A stretch of DNA of 64,000 nt from Cyrtodaria siliqua (lineage: Eukaryota; Mollusca; Bivalvia; Adapedonta; Hiatellidae). Location of the stretch: NCBI GenBank assembly GCA_037043455.1, contig JAWPHD010000234.1, positions 124,001 to 188,000 of the forward strand, read 5' to 3'. Under the pieces are notes generated by a model. The model did no database searches and was not told where the DNA came from. It was given only the letters and a program-made list of their open reading frames with translations. Shown piece by piece: positions 1-9,405 of the stretch (positions are counted from its first letter, which is position 1; the number at the start of each line of letters is the position of its first letter). The position numbers and the translations under genes are program-made.

Positions 1-603
1 TAATTTGGTTACTTTTCATTTTTCCATACAAGTTGAAATACACCATTCCTTTATTCGTTTCATCACTTGCTTCAGTCGGTGTTATTTTAATACTCCGGTG
101 TTTTCTATTATTATACTTATCAACCATCATCTGTAGCACGTCTAAATGTGTATTTGTATTGTTCGCTGTGAAATATTTCCACATCCTCTCTTTTAATGTT
201 CTGTTAAATCGTTCAATTATTACAGCTTTCCAAAATTAAACGTGTGATACATTTTGATATTATTATCAACAAGGAACTGCTTGAATATTTTATTGTAAAA
301 TTCTACTCCCTGGTCAACCCACAGCAATTTACATTGTCTTCCCATACTTATGATTTTTTGGAACGCTTTGGTAATTTCTAAACCAGTTTTATTTTGAACC
401 GGCACAACCCAAGCAAATTTACTAAATACATCAATAACAGTAAGCAAGTATTTAGTACCTTTATTATACTTTGAAAAAGATTGCATATCAGCCAAGTCAG
501 CAGACCATATTTTATCAATTTCATTAACAATCACACGGCGTTGAGTGAACTTTCTTTGTATAGGCTTATAAAGTTCATCTGCTAACTTGTCAGTCCATTT
601 CAA
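1..603 (-). pseudogene. retroviral-type (rve) integrase of the Maverick, frameshifted, cut by window edge
   Basis: The integrase would insert the element by strand transfer. The first readable part (603 down to 220, 127 aa) contains a first catalytic Asp in WSADLADM, a hydrophobic core with DVFSKFAWVVP, and a second Asp in WVDQGVEF, the usual spacing of the rve RNase H-like fold. A stop at 220 is the result of a shift near positions 225-235: the adjacent frame continues downstream with the IERFNRTLK block, which holds the catalytic Glu, and stays open to the window edge. The C-terminal domain is therefore outside. The reading frame overlaps the start region of the upstream PLA2-like gene by four bases at 600-603. 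The family call is firm; activity is unlikely because the D,D and E residues are now in different frames. Confidence 0.9.
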
Positions 604-1049
604 CGCCTTTTCTCGTTTTTTGATGCTCCAAGACCAAGTTTGTATTTAGTACTAATAACCGGCTTAACAATTAAATTCTTAGCGATTTTTCCCCCAAGTG
701 ATTTAGACTTGCTTGTTTTTAAACCGGCCAGCATGCTTTTATCACACATTGATTTATTACTAGGATTTGTGTCATAACAATAATCATGCTCTTTACAAAC
801 AACATCTAACTCATTTGCCGGTTTTCCGCTATCAAGTGGGTTACCCGGACCACAATATTTATAACCAGGAATTGTTAACCCCTTTTTAGGCAATAAAGGA
901 AGTAACACTTTATGAATATCAATATGTCCACCTTGTGTACTTTTAACAAACTTTGTTTTGGTAATACCACAAGACGCACATTTTGCTTTTAACATTCTTT
1001 TACCATTTTTTGTCAATATATACTGAGGATTAACATTTTCAGTAACCAT
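600..1049 (-). CDS. phospholipase A2-like (parvovirus VP1u-type) domain protein of the Maverick
   Basis: The 149-aa protein has a Ca2+-binding loop signature GYKYCGPGNPL (about residues 60-70) and the catalytic His-Asp dyad in CKEHDYCYD (about 86-94), the two hallmarks of PLA2 and of the short PLA2 domain in parvovirus VP1. Upstream are two Cys pairs (KCASCG). In parvoviruses this domain breaches the endosomal membrane; a similar entry role here is inference. It is one of the few intact frames in the element. It lies between the integrase (4-base overlap) and the protease. Upstream of its ATG, at 1081-1088 on this strand, is TAATCTTA, a variant of the promoter-like motif seen at other genes. 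Confidence 0.85.
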   Translation of the reverse strand: MVTENVNPQYILTKNGKRMLKAKCASCGITKTKFVKSTQGGHIDIHKVLLPLLPKKGLTIPGYKYCGPGNPLDSGKPANELDVVCKEHDYCYDTNPSNKSMCDKSMLAGLKTSKSKSLGGKIAKNLIVKPVISTKYKLGLGASKNEKRR

Positions 1050-1106
1050 CTTTTCTTTAATACAGTAACTTATATATAAATAAGATTAGACTAAACTTCG
1101 TTTAGC

Positions 1107-1547
1107 CTAAACTTTGTTTACAAAATACGATTTTATAATGTTTTCATTTTCTATTGGCTTGTAAGGTTTTAGCATATTATAAAGTACATTATAAATCGTA
1201 TGTCCATATTGCAACTTGTTAATGAAGAATAAACAGAAATATCCGCACAAGGCACTTGTTTTATCTTGGTACTGGATAGTGTTGTATTTTATATTAGGCA
1301 TGTACGCTAAAACTTCTTTTGGCGGATTTAGGCCCAACGGATCAAAATAATACTCATTGCAGTAACAAGTCCAGTGTGAACCAGGTCCAGTATAATCATA
1401 ATTAATAATACCGCATTCTTGTTTATTTTGTTTTGTCGGTAATTTGTTCTTGCTAAACACTCCCCTGAATTTCTGTATACCTAACTGATTAACCCACTTT
1501 ATTATGTCTAAGTTAGAGATAGGCTCGTTTTTGAAAATTAACTTTTT
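1107..1547 (-). pseudogene. adenain-like (C5) cysteine protease of the Maverick
   Basis: Adenain-type proteases process virion proteins. In order the protein shows the catalytic His in GSHWTCYC, an acidic residue in FDPLG, the oxyanion Gln in IQYQD and the nucleophile Cys in SALCGYFC, matching the H-D/E-Q-C order of the family. The first Met in the open frame is at 1460, but the frame continues upstream to 1547 through residues resembling a normal protease N-terminus (NLDIIKWV). A TAA at 1548-1550 then ends it, right at a T7/A7 run (1543-1549), while the adjacent frame upstream is coding-like. I therefore infer a one-base homopolymer shift. The catalytic part is complete. Confidence 0.82.
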
Positions 1548-1637
1548 TTACGAATGGGATACTTCTATATGGTCTAATTTGTGAGTCTACTTGCAAACCA
1601 TTTACACGATCAACTCTTAGTCCTTTTCCTTTTCTAC

Positions 1638-2240
1638 CTACTTGTAACCTTTTCCAGTTAAACCACTAATAAGAGATCCAATCAATGGAATTCCTAATGA
1701 TGCAAGCAGTCCAATAAATCCTCCATCTTGTCGTTGCTGCTTTGTCAAGGTAATAGGACAACTACCTTTAGACTTTATTATCTTGTTTCTTTGTGCAAGT
1801 GTTAATTTATTTGATCCAGGTAGTGCTTGTTTTTTGTCACTAGGAATAGTTACCATCCCATTTCCAAATAGTTTGCCAATTTCAGTACTTGCCAGACCAC
1901 TCACTGCCCCTGTTGCTAGTGGTGCTAATAACTTTGGAGCGAGTCTAGCAACTGTTGGTAATATTGTTTTAGTCAACAAACCAGCTAATGCTCCCAAAAA
2001 GCCTCCATTTTTAGACTGAGATCTCATTTGTGTGTTTAATATATTTATATCTAACCCGCATCCGTCGTTTATTGCATTATTATTATTTTTAATTTGAGTT
2101 TCTGTTAACAACAAAGGAAAATCTCCAGTTAGTTGATTATTTTTTATCGTAAGTGTTAATTCACTTTTGTTCTCATAAGCCCTTGTTAAACGTTGTTTCT
2201 GACCATCTGTTAAATCTACTGAATACCTTTGGTAAGTCAT
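1638..2240 (-). CDS. hydrophobic minor virion protein (pX/pVI-like candidate)
   Basis: An intact 200-aa frame. It has a charged N-terminal third (YSVDLTDGQKQRL) and two Gly/Ala/Leu-rich hydrophobic stretches, around residues 78-118 and 172-195, which could form membrane-active helices. The C-terminus reads GLTGKGYK; LTGKG fits the adenain cleavage consensus (M/I/L)XGX-G. Proteins of this shape are common between the protease and capsid genes of Polintons and have been compared with adenovirus core or minor proteins; the exact role is inference. The TAATCTA motif (2254-2260 on this strand) ends 13 bases before the ATG and overlaps the stop of the upstream capsid gene. Confidence 0.65.
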   Translation of the reverse strand: MTYQRYSVDLTDGQKQRLTRAYENKSELTLTIKNNQLTGDFPLLLTETQIKNNNNAINDGCGLDINILNTQMRSQSKNGGFLGALAGLLTKTILPTVARLAPKLLAPLATGAVSGLASTEIGKLFGNGMVTIPSDKKQALPGSNKLTLAQRNKIIKSKGSCPITLTKQQRQDGGFIGLLASLGIPLIGSLISGLTGKGYK

Positions 2241-2253
2241 ATATGTTATAAGC

Positions 2254-2260
2254 TAGATTA
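2254..2260 (-). promoter_or_regulatory. TAATCTA promoter-like motif upstream of the minor virion protein
   Basis: Read on the minus strand this is TAATCTA followed after 13 bases by the ATG at 2240. Its TAA is also the stop codon of the capsid gene. The same motif recurs before at least five other genes of the element. A promoter role is inferred from recurrence and position. Confidence 0.5.
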
Positions 2261-3488
2261 AATAATAAGTAGTTCATTTCCGATAATAGTAGTAGCAACA
2301 TTTTCCTCGTATAAGACTAAAGCATAAACTATGTATTGGGCAGCAAGAGGTATATTAAATTTGTATCTTAAATTTAGTTGTTTTGAATCGACACTGACAT
2401 CATACCAAAAAGATTTTCAAAATTACTTGTATTGAGTAAAGTTCCAGTGTTTTTATCATTTTGTTTGTGAGAATATTTAATAACATCTCTAAATATTCTG
2501 GTGATATTATCATAACTGTATTCAGTCTCTGGATAAAAAATTCCGTTTCCAACTTCCAATCTAGCTGATTGTAAATAGCAATTAGTATCATCAGCATCTA
2601 GTTTAAAAGTATATAAAAGATGAGGATTTTGTGTTTGAGAAGAACTCTTGTTCGCCCTTTGCAAATACAGAAAAACATGTTTAGGATTTTTAACACCAGC
2701 CGTTATTCTAAATACGGACTCGGTCGCTTGGCTACTTCCACTTTCACGAAGTGTAAATCCATCTTGTTTTTGTCATGTGATTTTCGATTACATAATCTAC
2801 GCCATCTGAGTTAAATATCATTCTAGGTATCCACAAAACTAATTTATTAATAACTGCTCGACCATCATCACCACTTGATTTGAAAATTAGCACATTATCA
2901 TCTGTCAGTTGCAAGCTAATTTGAATCTGACTAGGAGGAAGCATGTTAGTATCTAAACCTTCAATGAAGGAATATTTGTTTTAGTGGAATTATGGATTTA
3001 ACTTTTTTATTAGTTATGATGAAAGCATGGCGAATAGCAAACCCCTTAATATAAGCATCTTCGTCCTTTCGAGGTTCTGCTTGGCCATTATCATCTAAAT
3101 AAAAGAATTCGTTTGCTCCGGTTGTACCTACATAATCGCCAGACATTTCCAGTACACTTTTAACGTTAACAAATCTGTGAAGATCATTTCCATCGTAAAC
3201 TATTTTTCCATTTTGCTTTACTTGCATTTGAATGATTAATGAAGCTGCATCGTTAATTAAAGCAATTCTGTCAGCGTCTGCAAAAGCAGCTCCATCAGCA
3301 AGCGTGTTTACTTGAAAACGGATTTCAAAATATGCGTTATACCAATCAAAGTGAGAACTTCTATCATTTATTGTAAATTGATAAACGCTTTTCATTTGTT
3401 TAGTAGCTTTTCCAGGTAAAACTACAGGAGTATCTAATTGAATAGGTACATATTCGTATCGGGTATTATATATTTTACTTCTTAACAT
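2258..3488 (-). pseudogene. major capsid protein (double jelly roll), fragmented
   Basis: The span encodes about 410 codons in at least four consecutive pieces: 3488-2961, 2944-2744, 2664-2374 and a last piece in another frame from about 2393 to the stop at 2258. The pieces are collinear and together resemble the Maverick major capsid protein (F54H12.2-like family), with characteristic segments FDWYNAYFEIRF, QFFYLD-like EFFYLDDNG, NKLVLWIPRMIF and the C-terminal IVYALVLYEE. The protein would form the hexon-like shell. Shifts lie near 2955, 2700 and 2393. The start at 3488 is chosen for MLRSKIYN with the TAATCTA motif 17 bases upstream. The product as written cannot fold into a full capsid protein. 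Confidence 0.85.
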
Positions 3489-3505
3489 CTGTATATACTA
3501 TTAAT

Positions 3506-3512
3506 TAGATTA
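3506..3512 (-). promoter_or_regulatory. TAATCTA promoter-like motif upstream of the major capsid gene
   Basis: Minus-strand TAATCTA lies 17 bases before the capsid ATG at 3488. Its TAA coincides with the probable stop codon of the preceding small repeat protein (3510-3512), the same stop/promoter overlap as at 2254-2260. Confidence 0.5.
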
Positions 3513-3999
3513 TTTTTTATTAAGTAATCGATTAATTCTTGTATGAACATTTGTACTTTTTGGTTCCCCTCCCGGAAAGTAATCTATTAATTCTTGCATG
3601 AACATTTGTACTTTTGCTTCCCCTCCCAGAAAGTATTCTATTAACTCTTGTATGTACATCTTCTTCGATTATATCATCAGCTACAACTTTAGCTACATCT
3701 TTTGTGGCAGCTTTCGTAAGTTCCTTAACAATTATCTCACCTTTTGGTTTAGGTTTCACAACTGAAACTAACTTATCAGCAGCCATTTTTCCTACTTCAT
3801 CCCCAAGTTTTTTAGAACCACTTTCTATGATTTGTTTACCAGCAGTTTCTAATGCCTTCTTACCTGCTATTTTCACAGACTCACTAAATATCTTTGAGCC
3901 AACCTTTGAAAAAATGTCAAATATGCCAGCTCCAGTTAATCGGTCAACTTTAGTATATGTTCCCGTTCTGGTGTCATACACTTTTTTTAAATGTATCAT
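3510..3999 (-). pseudogene. small Maverick virion-like protein with 22-residue repeats and adenain-type sites
   Basis: The main open frame (3999-3532, 155 aa) begins MIHLKKVYDTRTG and contains LTGAG near residue 24, then an amphipathic Lys/Ala/Gly-rich stretch, then a C-terminal repeat: NRILSGRGSKSTNVHAR and NRLLSGRG. DNA of the repeat is about 67 bp long and is present two and a half times (3525-3660); the third unit is in an adjacent frame ending at 3510-3512, so one base has probably been lost or gained near 3568. LTGAG and LSGRG fit the adenain consensus (M/I/L)XGX-G, so this could be a precursor cut by the neighbouring protease, like adenovirus pVI. That function is inference. Confidence 0.6.
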
Positions 4000-4023
4000 A
4001 TAACATATATTACATTAATTCTT

Positions 4024-4774
4024 TTAAAACAAATCGAAATGATGTATGAACTCCATTAAGATTAATAATTTTACTGGAAAATCGGTAATGTAAATATTAA
4101 TACTGTTAATGATCGTTTTGTTTACTTCGCAGTACCCAACCCTTATCGGTTCATCTTTAAAAGAATATGACCTCGTGAGGTCAGCTGTACTAATTTCATA
4201 AATAACATCCCCGTATGATCCATCAACAATAGAATTACTTATCAAATCACAGTGAATTTACAATGTATCGATAGAATTTGTTATGTTTGGTGTTACAGTT
4301 CCAAATTTAGTTTTTCTAATAACTGCATCTTTGTCAAACCCAATTAAAGTGTGAAAGTTTGATGCTCTTAAATCAAGTATGGAATTATTATGAATGGTAA
4401 CTAAACATTTGAAACTTGATAAATCAAACTCAGTTTGTATTGAGACTGGTGAGTCATCGGTTAAATCATCGTTTACAGTCAATGTTTCTTTTATGTAATT
4501 ATCGATCAGCATAACTGTAATTTCCATTTGTAAAACTAATAGTTTTCCAATCTGTTCCATCGTGATACCTTATGACTTTGTTATTAAAATCTTCACTAAT
4601 ATTATACCGTGAGTAAGTCATAGAATTAATCGTATCGAGCCCAATGCCATACCGTTTGTTTTTGCCTAATACTAATGGTCTGTCAAACACAGTTGTAAAA
4701 TTACTCGGTGTATTTGAGCTATTAATTATTGACGCTTTTTCTGATGATATACAATTTTTTGTTCCATTATACAT
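4024..4774 (-). pseudogene. penton-like minor capsid protein, three frame pieces
   Basis: Three collinear open pieces (4774-4499, 4560-4258, 4245-4024) add up to about 250 codons, the normal size of the Polinton single-jelly-roll penton protein, which sits directly upstream of capsid genes in this order. Readable segments include the N-terminal MYNGTKNC, a beta-rich middle (FDLSSFKCLVTIHNNS) with LIGFDKDAVI, and a C-terminal DEPIRVGYCEVNKTIIN. No catalytic motif is expected. Two shifts separate the pieces. Assignment rests on size, position and beta-rich composition rather than on a sharp motif. Confidence 0.65.
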
Positions 4775-4788
4775 ATTAGTAGATAATA

Positions 4789-6173
4789 TTAATCACCTTT
4801 GTAAAACAGTTTAAAACTTGATTTTTCAAAAGTATGAACTTGTGTAGCGTTATCTGTTATGGTTGTAGTGATAGTCCAATGATGAGATTTTAAAAGATAT
4901 ATACTTCAAATGTTCCTGTTATTATTTGTTTACCATTTTCTATTTTTGGTTGAGAATGTGACGCCCCAGTAACTTTATTAAACATATTAAACCATTTTAT
5001 ATCAATGCCTATATGTGGAGCAGTACATGTAAGGTCTGCTTTAACTATATAACGCCCGGGTTTTACAATTGTTGCTCCGATGGGACGTTTACCACCACCG
5101 GGATATTCTGTAGCATATTCCCCACTTTTTATAAATGGACTATATACAAGAGTAAATGCTTCGAGAAAGTTTTGGCAAATAGTTCTTTCAAGTGGTTTTC
5201 GTGTCGGGTACGATGCATAACCAACGTTATCTTGAATAATACTCATTCCGCCATCTATTGTAGCTTCAAGACTTAGAATCCGACTTAAATATTCTACTTT
5301 AACTTTCAACTCATCAATTATACCAAGAATTGCTGTGTGCCGACTATCAGACTTTTGATTATGCTCTTTAAGAGAAGCTATTTCGCCATCAAAAGCTTTG
5401 CTTCTTTCATCCTGGGCAGCTTTCAATTGCTTTGAGACACCATCAATAGCAGTCTTAAGTTTATTAGTGTCAACCAGTTTGCTCAGAGCATGTCTCCAGC
5501 GTCTTCCTGCCAACCATTTTTTTTGATGTCTCCAAACTCTTTGTTGATATCGTCAACGTTAATGTTTATCTGTTCATTTTATATTTTAATTTGAGTTATT
5601 TCGGTAGTAAAAGCAGTTCTCATTTGTTTTGAAGCATCAGCAATAGCAGTTTCTAGTTCATTATTGCCAACCATTTGTTTATTGATTTCTTTAATTTGTT
5701 CCTTAATACTTTCAACACCAACTTGTATTTTTTTCGCCTAACTTTTTATAGAGATCACTCTATTTCAATCCATCTTCTTTCTTTTCTAGCTCTTTTAAAG
5801 CATCATTCAAAAGTTTTATTTCATCTTTTAAACCGTTTTGAATTTCAATCATTTTTTCACGGTTTGCTTGTAACTTTGTTTATATTTGACTTGGAATTTT
5901 ATTGATATTATAATCACGTATGATACGTGCTACTCTTCTTACAGTAAATTGCTTTGTTGCTGCATCATCTGATTTTTCTGGATTACCAACATTGATAATT
6001 TTATTATTATGCATGTTGAGATTTCTTTTTAAAACATTTTCCTTGTTTTTACCCTTGTGAAGATCATTAACCAGATGTTTTTGTTTTACATACTCAGACA
6101 ACACAATACCAAAATTTGTAATATTAACACTGCCAGTAGTAACTTCCTCACCAAGATCGTTAAAAAGTCCAAT
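4789..6173 (-). pseudogene. fibre-like protein: anchor, coiled-coil stalk, beta-rich head, fragmented
   Basis: From 6173 downward the pieces read as a fibrous protein. The N-terminal part contains the tail-fibre-type segment NKIINVGNP followed by AATKQF (about 5930-6010). Next comes a heptad-rich stalk, partly out of frame (5520-5880), then 5513-4890 with stalk repeats (NKLKTAIDGVSKQLKAA resembles NELETAIADASKQMRTA near 5620-5660), and finally a Gly- and beta-rich head (GKRPIGATIVKPGRYIVKAD). A last piece in another frame ends at 4789-4791. I infer one gene of about 460 codons with several shifts. The start codon seems lost: codon ATT stands where the frame begins after TAATCTA and TATA-rich DNA. 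It may be the receptor-binding fibre; this is inference from shape. Confidence 0.55.
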
Positions 6174-6188
6174 TATATATAATATGAT

Positions 6189-6195
6189 TAGATTA
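6189..6195 (-). promoter_or_regulatory. TAATCTA promoter-like motif upstream of the fibre-like gene
   Basis: Minus-strand TAATCTA is followed by an AT-rich ATATTATATATA tract and then the presumed first codons of the fibre-like gene at about 6173. It overlaps the stop of the ATPase gene (6193-6195). Confidence 0.45.
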
Positions 6196-6753
6196 CATTT
6201 CACCAGTGAAGTTTCTTTTGACCAAATTCCTCGGACGATACAGAAAGTCGTACTGCTTGTCAGTTGCTTTTTTATACTGATTTTTGCTAACACCTTGTTC
6301 GTTAGAAAGCATACCCAGCTCGCGATTAGCTGGAGTTGCAAAGATGATGTAATGAGAACAATTCAAACAAATGTCTTTGGGAGTTTTGTAATAAGATTGA
6401 GATAAATAAATTACACAACACTTTTTGTGTCTTCCCTGGATGAAATAATTAATAATATCATTTTGATTGCGCTCGCAAACATAATCATCAAAAATGACTA
6501 TCTTCTGATTATCGGAATCTAAAGTATCCACAGGGATAACTTGATCATTTGAACATTCTAATATGTCTTCGACTGGGATTTTATTCTTTTTTGCTATTTT
6601 TTCAAGTTTTAATAGCATGTGAACTAATGTGTTTGTTTTGCCAGAACCTGATTTACCCCAAATTAAAATTCTAAATCAACAGTCTGGCATAAATTTCCAT
6701 ATCTGTTTAAAATTACCGTTTTCTGTTTTCATATCATAGTTTGGAATTTCCAT
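6193..6753 (-). pseudogene. A32/FtsK-like genome-packaging ATPase, one nonsense codon
   Basis: The ATPase drives DNA into the capsid. From an ATG at 6753 the frame runs 187 codons in a single phase. It shows Walker A GKSGSGKT (near 6630-6655), Walker B KIVIFDDYV (near 6500), and the sensor-like block VIYLSQSYYKTP followed by NCSHYIIF, which are typical of poxvirus A32-like ATPases of Polintons. Codon 26 is TGA (6676-6678, just before Walker A), the only break. Without it the protein starts at the internal Met at 6618 and lacks the P-loop. It is divergent to the plus-strand gene at 6838, with an AT-rich 84-bp gap. Confidence 0.88.
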
Positions 6754-6837
6754 TATAATAATACTTAAATAATACTTGTCTTAACTTATTTTAACTTATC
6801 TTAATTTATCTTCTTTTAATCTAACCTTATATTATAC
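6754..6837. promoter_or_regulatory. divergent AT-rich promoter region with TAATCTA motif
   Basis: The 84-bp gap between the ATPase (minus) and the Pro/Glu-rich gene (plus) is the switch point of gene orientation. It contains repeated TTAACTTAT-like steps and, at 6817-6823 on the plus strand, TAATCTA, 14 bases before the ATG at 6838. A bidirectional promoter is the simplest reading. Confidence 0.5.
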
Positions 6838-8463
6838 ATGTCTTTGTTAAAATGGAAAGAATTAGCAGATAAAAAGAGAAAGGCGAGTGAGCTTGTTAAA
6901 GAATACGAGAATAGAGTTATCCGAAAAAAAAAGAAATAGAAGCTAGCCGTGATTTATACACAGACGTATTTAAACCTGTAACTAGCGAAATAACAGAGCA
7001 AACAAGGCGGCTAGCTGAACATTTGATTACCCTTCCAGAAATACGCCAACAGTTGGCTATTCTTCCTGCGGCAGTACGCCCACAATTAGTTGCCCCGCCT
7101 GAGCGTGGGGCTATATCACAACCAACGCTACCACCACCAACGCTACTACCAACGCTGCCACCACCAACGCTACCACCACCGCTACCACCACCACCGCCAC
7201 CACCAACGCTACTACCACCACCGCAACCACTCGTTTTTAAAAACCCAGCTATCAGGCAAACCTTAGATCCTGAAGACCAGGCACCGCCGACTGATTACAG
7301 AAAGGAAATTGAGCAGATGCTAAATTCTGGATCAAAATTAAGAAGTGCTTCAGACTCTGATTAGACCAAAACCTGCCGAACCCACGAAAGAATTATTTGA
7401 AAAAATAAAAAAATAAACGTGCTTCAATTGACCCTGAGGAAGAAAAAATAGTAGAAATAGAAAAAGATTGGGAAGAAGAAGAATTAGAAAAAGAATGAGA
7501 AGAAGAAGAAATAGAAAAAGAATGGGAAGAAGAAGAAATAGAAAAAGAATGGGAAGAAGAAGAACTTGTCACGAGGCCTAAGGAACCCAAACCGTTGTAT
7601 GATATTGACTTGAATGCTGGCATGGATAAAGAAGTACTTGATAAGTATCATTTGCCAATAACAACTGAAATACCAGGTATTACTGATGGGAGTGCTGATT
7701 ATGATAAGTATATTAAAAAGGCTACAGAGGTACGCAAGGCAATATCTTCCAAGATGAGAGGTCTGGACTCAAAAATAGACAACCTCGACATGGTAAGACT
7801 CGAAGAGAAGTACAAGAAGGCAAACACCGGTACAACAACTAAAGATAAATATTCAAAATAATCAATAACCCCGAGCATCGCAAAACAACTAAAACTCAGC
7901 ATATGATAAATCGTATTAATCTGGTTGATGAACTGGAAGCAATTGATTTGTACATAGAGAGGTTACCTGACCGAATTCGAGCAGCTAGCGAAACTATAAT
8001 TCCTACAAAATAAGTAACGATGGTCATTACGGTATGTTACAAATTGATTTACCTAAGCTTGTTGGTCATCGCAAACTTATTGCTAAACAAGGAGAAGCAG
8101 TTGTGCTAGACAAAAAAGTGGACGATGATTTTATAGACTTGATAACAAAGCGTTACAATAATAAAAACGTATTCGAGGCTGTCTCAGAATGCTTTTAAGG
8201 ACCTAACAGAATTATCTGATTTACCAATTCATAAAGGTTCTTCAAAGTTTCAAAAGATCTTATGAGGTTGTGCTGATGTTGAATATTACAAAAGTTCTGA
8301 TGATTTGGGTAATGATCTGGAGTTAGTATGCGGAAGTATCGAATCAGGAAATAATAGTCCACAGCTAATAAATAAAGGTATAAGCATAATCGATGAATTA
8401 TTAAAAATAGGTAAAATATCACCCAAAGAACATGAGCAACTATTTTCTGAATTTTTTGATTAA
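6838..8463 (+). pseudogene. large Pro-rich / Glu-rich Maverick protein, fragmented
   Basis: The likely start is ATG 6838 (MSLLKWKELADKKRKASEL). A shift in an A9 run near 6930 moves to the frame that carries a Pro/Leu/Thr low-complexity block (7110-7240) and ends at 7364; after it the adjacent frame reads RPKPAEPTKELFEKIKK, then a Glu-rich repeat block (7430-7570, EEEEIEKEW), then an apparently normal segment to 7861 (YDIDLNAGMDKEVLDKYHLP). Further pieces (ELEAIDLYIERLP near 7930, VVLDKKVDDDFIDLITKRY near 8100, SIIDELLKIGKISPKEHEQ near 8390) lead to the stop at 8461-8463. All are collinear, so I treat them as one gene of about 540 codons. Proteins with this shape occur in other Mavericks; function unknown to me, possibly a scaffold. 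Confidence 0.5.
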
Positions 8464-8487
8464 ATTATTGTCTAACTGTAAGTATAC

Positions 8488-8915
8488 ATGAAAACCAAAG
8501 AAGAATTTATTGATCACTTGACACGACTCGTGGCTGCATACAGGCGTAGTTATAAATTATACGGCATCATAAACACAACGTTACAAATTGTTAGTGGAAT
8601 AATTGGTTGTACTGCCGTATTGGCTTTGGTTCCGGCAATTCCTGTTTTCGTGGCTGTAGTTGGCACAGTTCCTCCAGTAGTTGCTGTTTTAGAGAGCAAA
8701 ACAAGAATAGCAGGAAAAAAAAGACTTTGTTGAAAACACATCATAGAAGTTTTAAACTACTACTTTAATATGTCCAAACAACAATAGGACTAGCAAATGA
8801 CGAAGAGGTAATCAGAATTGCCTTTAATAAAATGTTAGAAATTCCAAAGAATGATAACTTTACAGAACCTCTGGAAATGTATATAAAAAGGTATAAGCTT
8901 AATGGATTAAGCTAG
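8488..8915 (+). pseudogene. small membrane protein of the Maverick, frameshifted C-terminus
   Basis: The first open piece (81 aa) begins MKTKEEFIDHLTRLVAAYRRSY and has two hydrophobic segments separated by a short turn (IVSGIIGCTAVLALVPAIPV and FVAVVGTVPPVVAVL), i.e. a helical hairpin in a membrane. After a shift near the A6 run at about 8716-8721, other frames give LANDEEVIRIAFNKMLEIP and a terminal YIKRYKLNGLS with a stop at 8913-8915. I infer one gene of about 140 codons. I do not recognise the family; membrane insertion is the only inferred property. Confidence 0.45.
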
Positions 8916-8933
8916 TAGAGATGCTCGGAGCAT

Positions 8934-9308
8934 CTAGTCGTAATTCTTTTTCAACTTGTTTCCATATCCTATCGTACTTTTCTCTAGTAGATTTTGTTTT
9001 AATCGGTATTGTTTATTTTTTATTTGTAATATTTTAAATATGTTCTGAAAAATGTATTCAAATTGGATTGATCTTTTTCGACCCTCTAGTTTGTCCAAAA
9101 CCTTTGTAATTTTGTAAAACAAATCTTCAAATATTTGCCTAATACGCTCGTTATCGAGAACATCATAAGTACCATTACAATTAATACACGCATTAGAGCA
9201 TTTATAACACAGCTTGGTTTCGACACAATATTTACAAAGCTTCTTTTTATTAACCATGCAAAATAAGATGCAATCTAAACATACTCCAGGGGGATCAATA
9301 ATATTCAA
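8934..9308 (-). CDS. Cys-rich putative zinc-binding protein
   Basis: An intact 124-aa frame on the opposite strand to its neighbours. The N-terminal 45 residues contain ten cysteines arranged in C-x2-C pairs (CLDC, CKYC, CYKC, CINC), suggesting a double zinc ribbon or RING/B-box-like fold; the rest is a Lys-rich helical region (ITKVLDKLEGRKRSIQFEY). I do not recognise the family. It is divergent from the gene at 9406, with a 97-bp very AT-rich gap, so the two may share a regulatory region. Such small Cys-rich proteins in viral elements are often host-interaction factors, which here is only a possibility. Confidence 0.5.
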   Translation of the reverse strand: MNIIDPPGVCLDCILFCMVNKKKLCKYCVETKLCYKCSNACINCNGTYDVLDNERIRQIFEDLFYKITKVLDKLEGRKRSIQFEYIFQNIFKILQIKNKQYRLKQNLLEKSTIGYGNKLKKNYD

Positions 9309-9371
9309 ACTCTTTCACAATATTTGCAATTCATTATATTATAATATAGCATTATATTTTTTAAAATATAA

Positions 9372-9397
9372 GCTTAAAAATATTATCTCATGTAATA
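9372..9397 (+). promoter_or_regulatory. upstream motif shared with the DNA polymerase gene
   Basis: The sequence GCTTAAAAATATTATCTCAT plus GTAATA lies just before the ATG at 9406. An almost identical string with one base fewer precedes the polymerase ATG (10828-10852). No other copy was noticed. The pair suggests a promoter class distinct from the TAATCTA class. Confidence 0.5.
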
Positions 9398-9405
9398 TTA
9401 TATAA

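Noticed and set aside
1783..2019. Plus-strand open frame opposite the minor virion protein
   Set aside because: Shadow frame opposite a better supported gene; no motif.
3614..4003. Plus-strand 129-aa open frame
   Set aside because: Antisense to the repeat protein, whose frame and cleavage-type motifs are more convincing.
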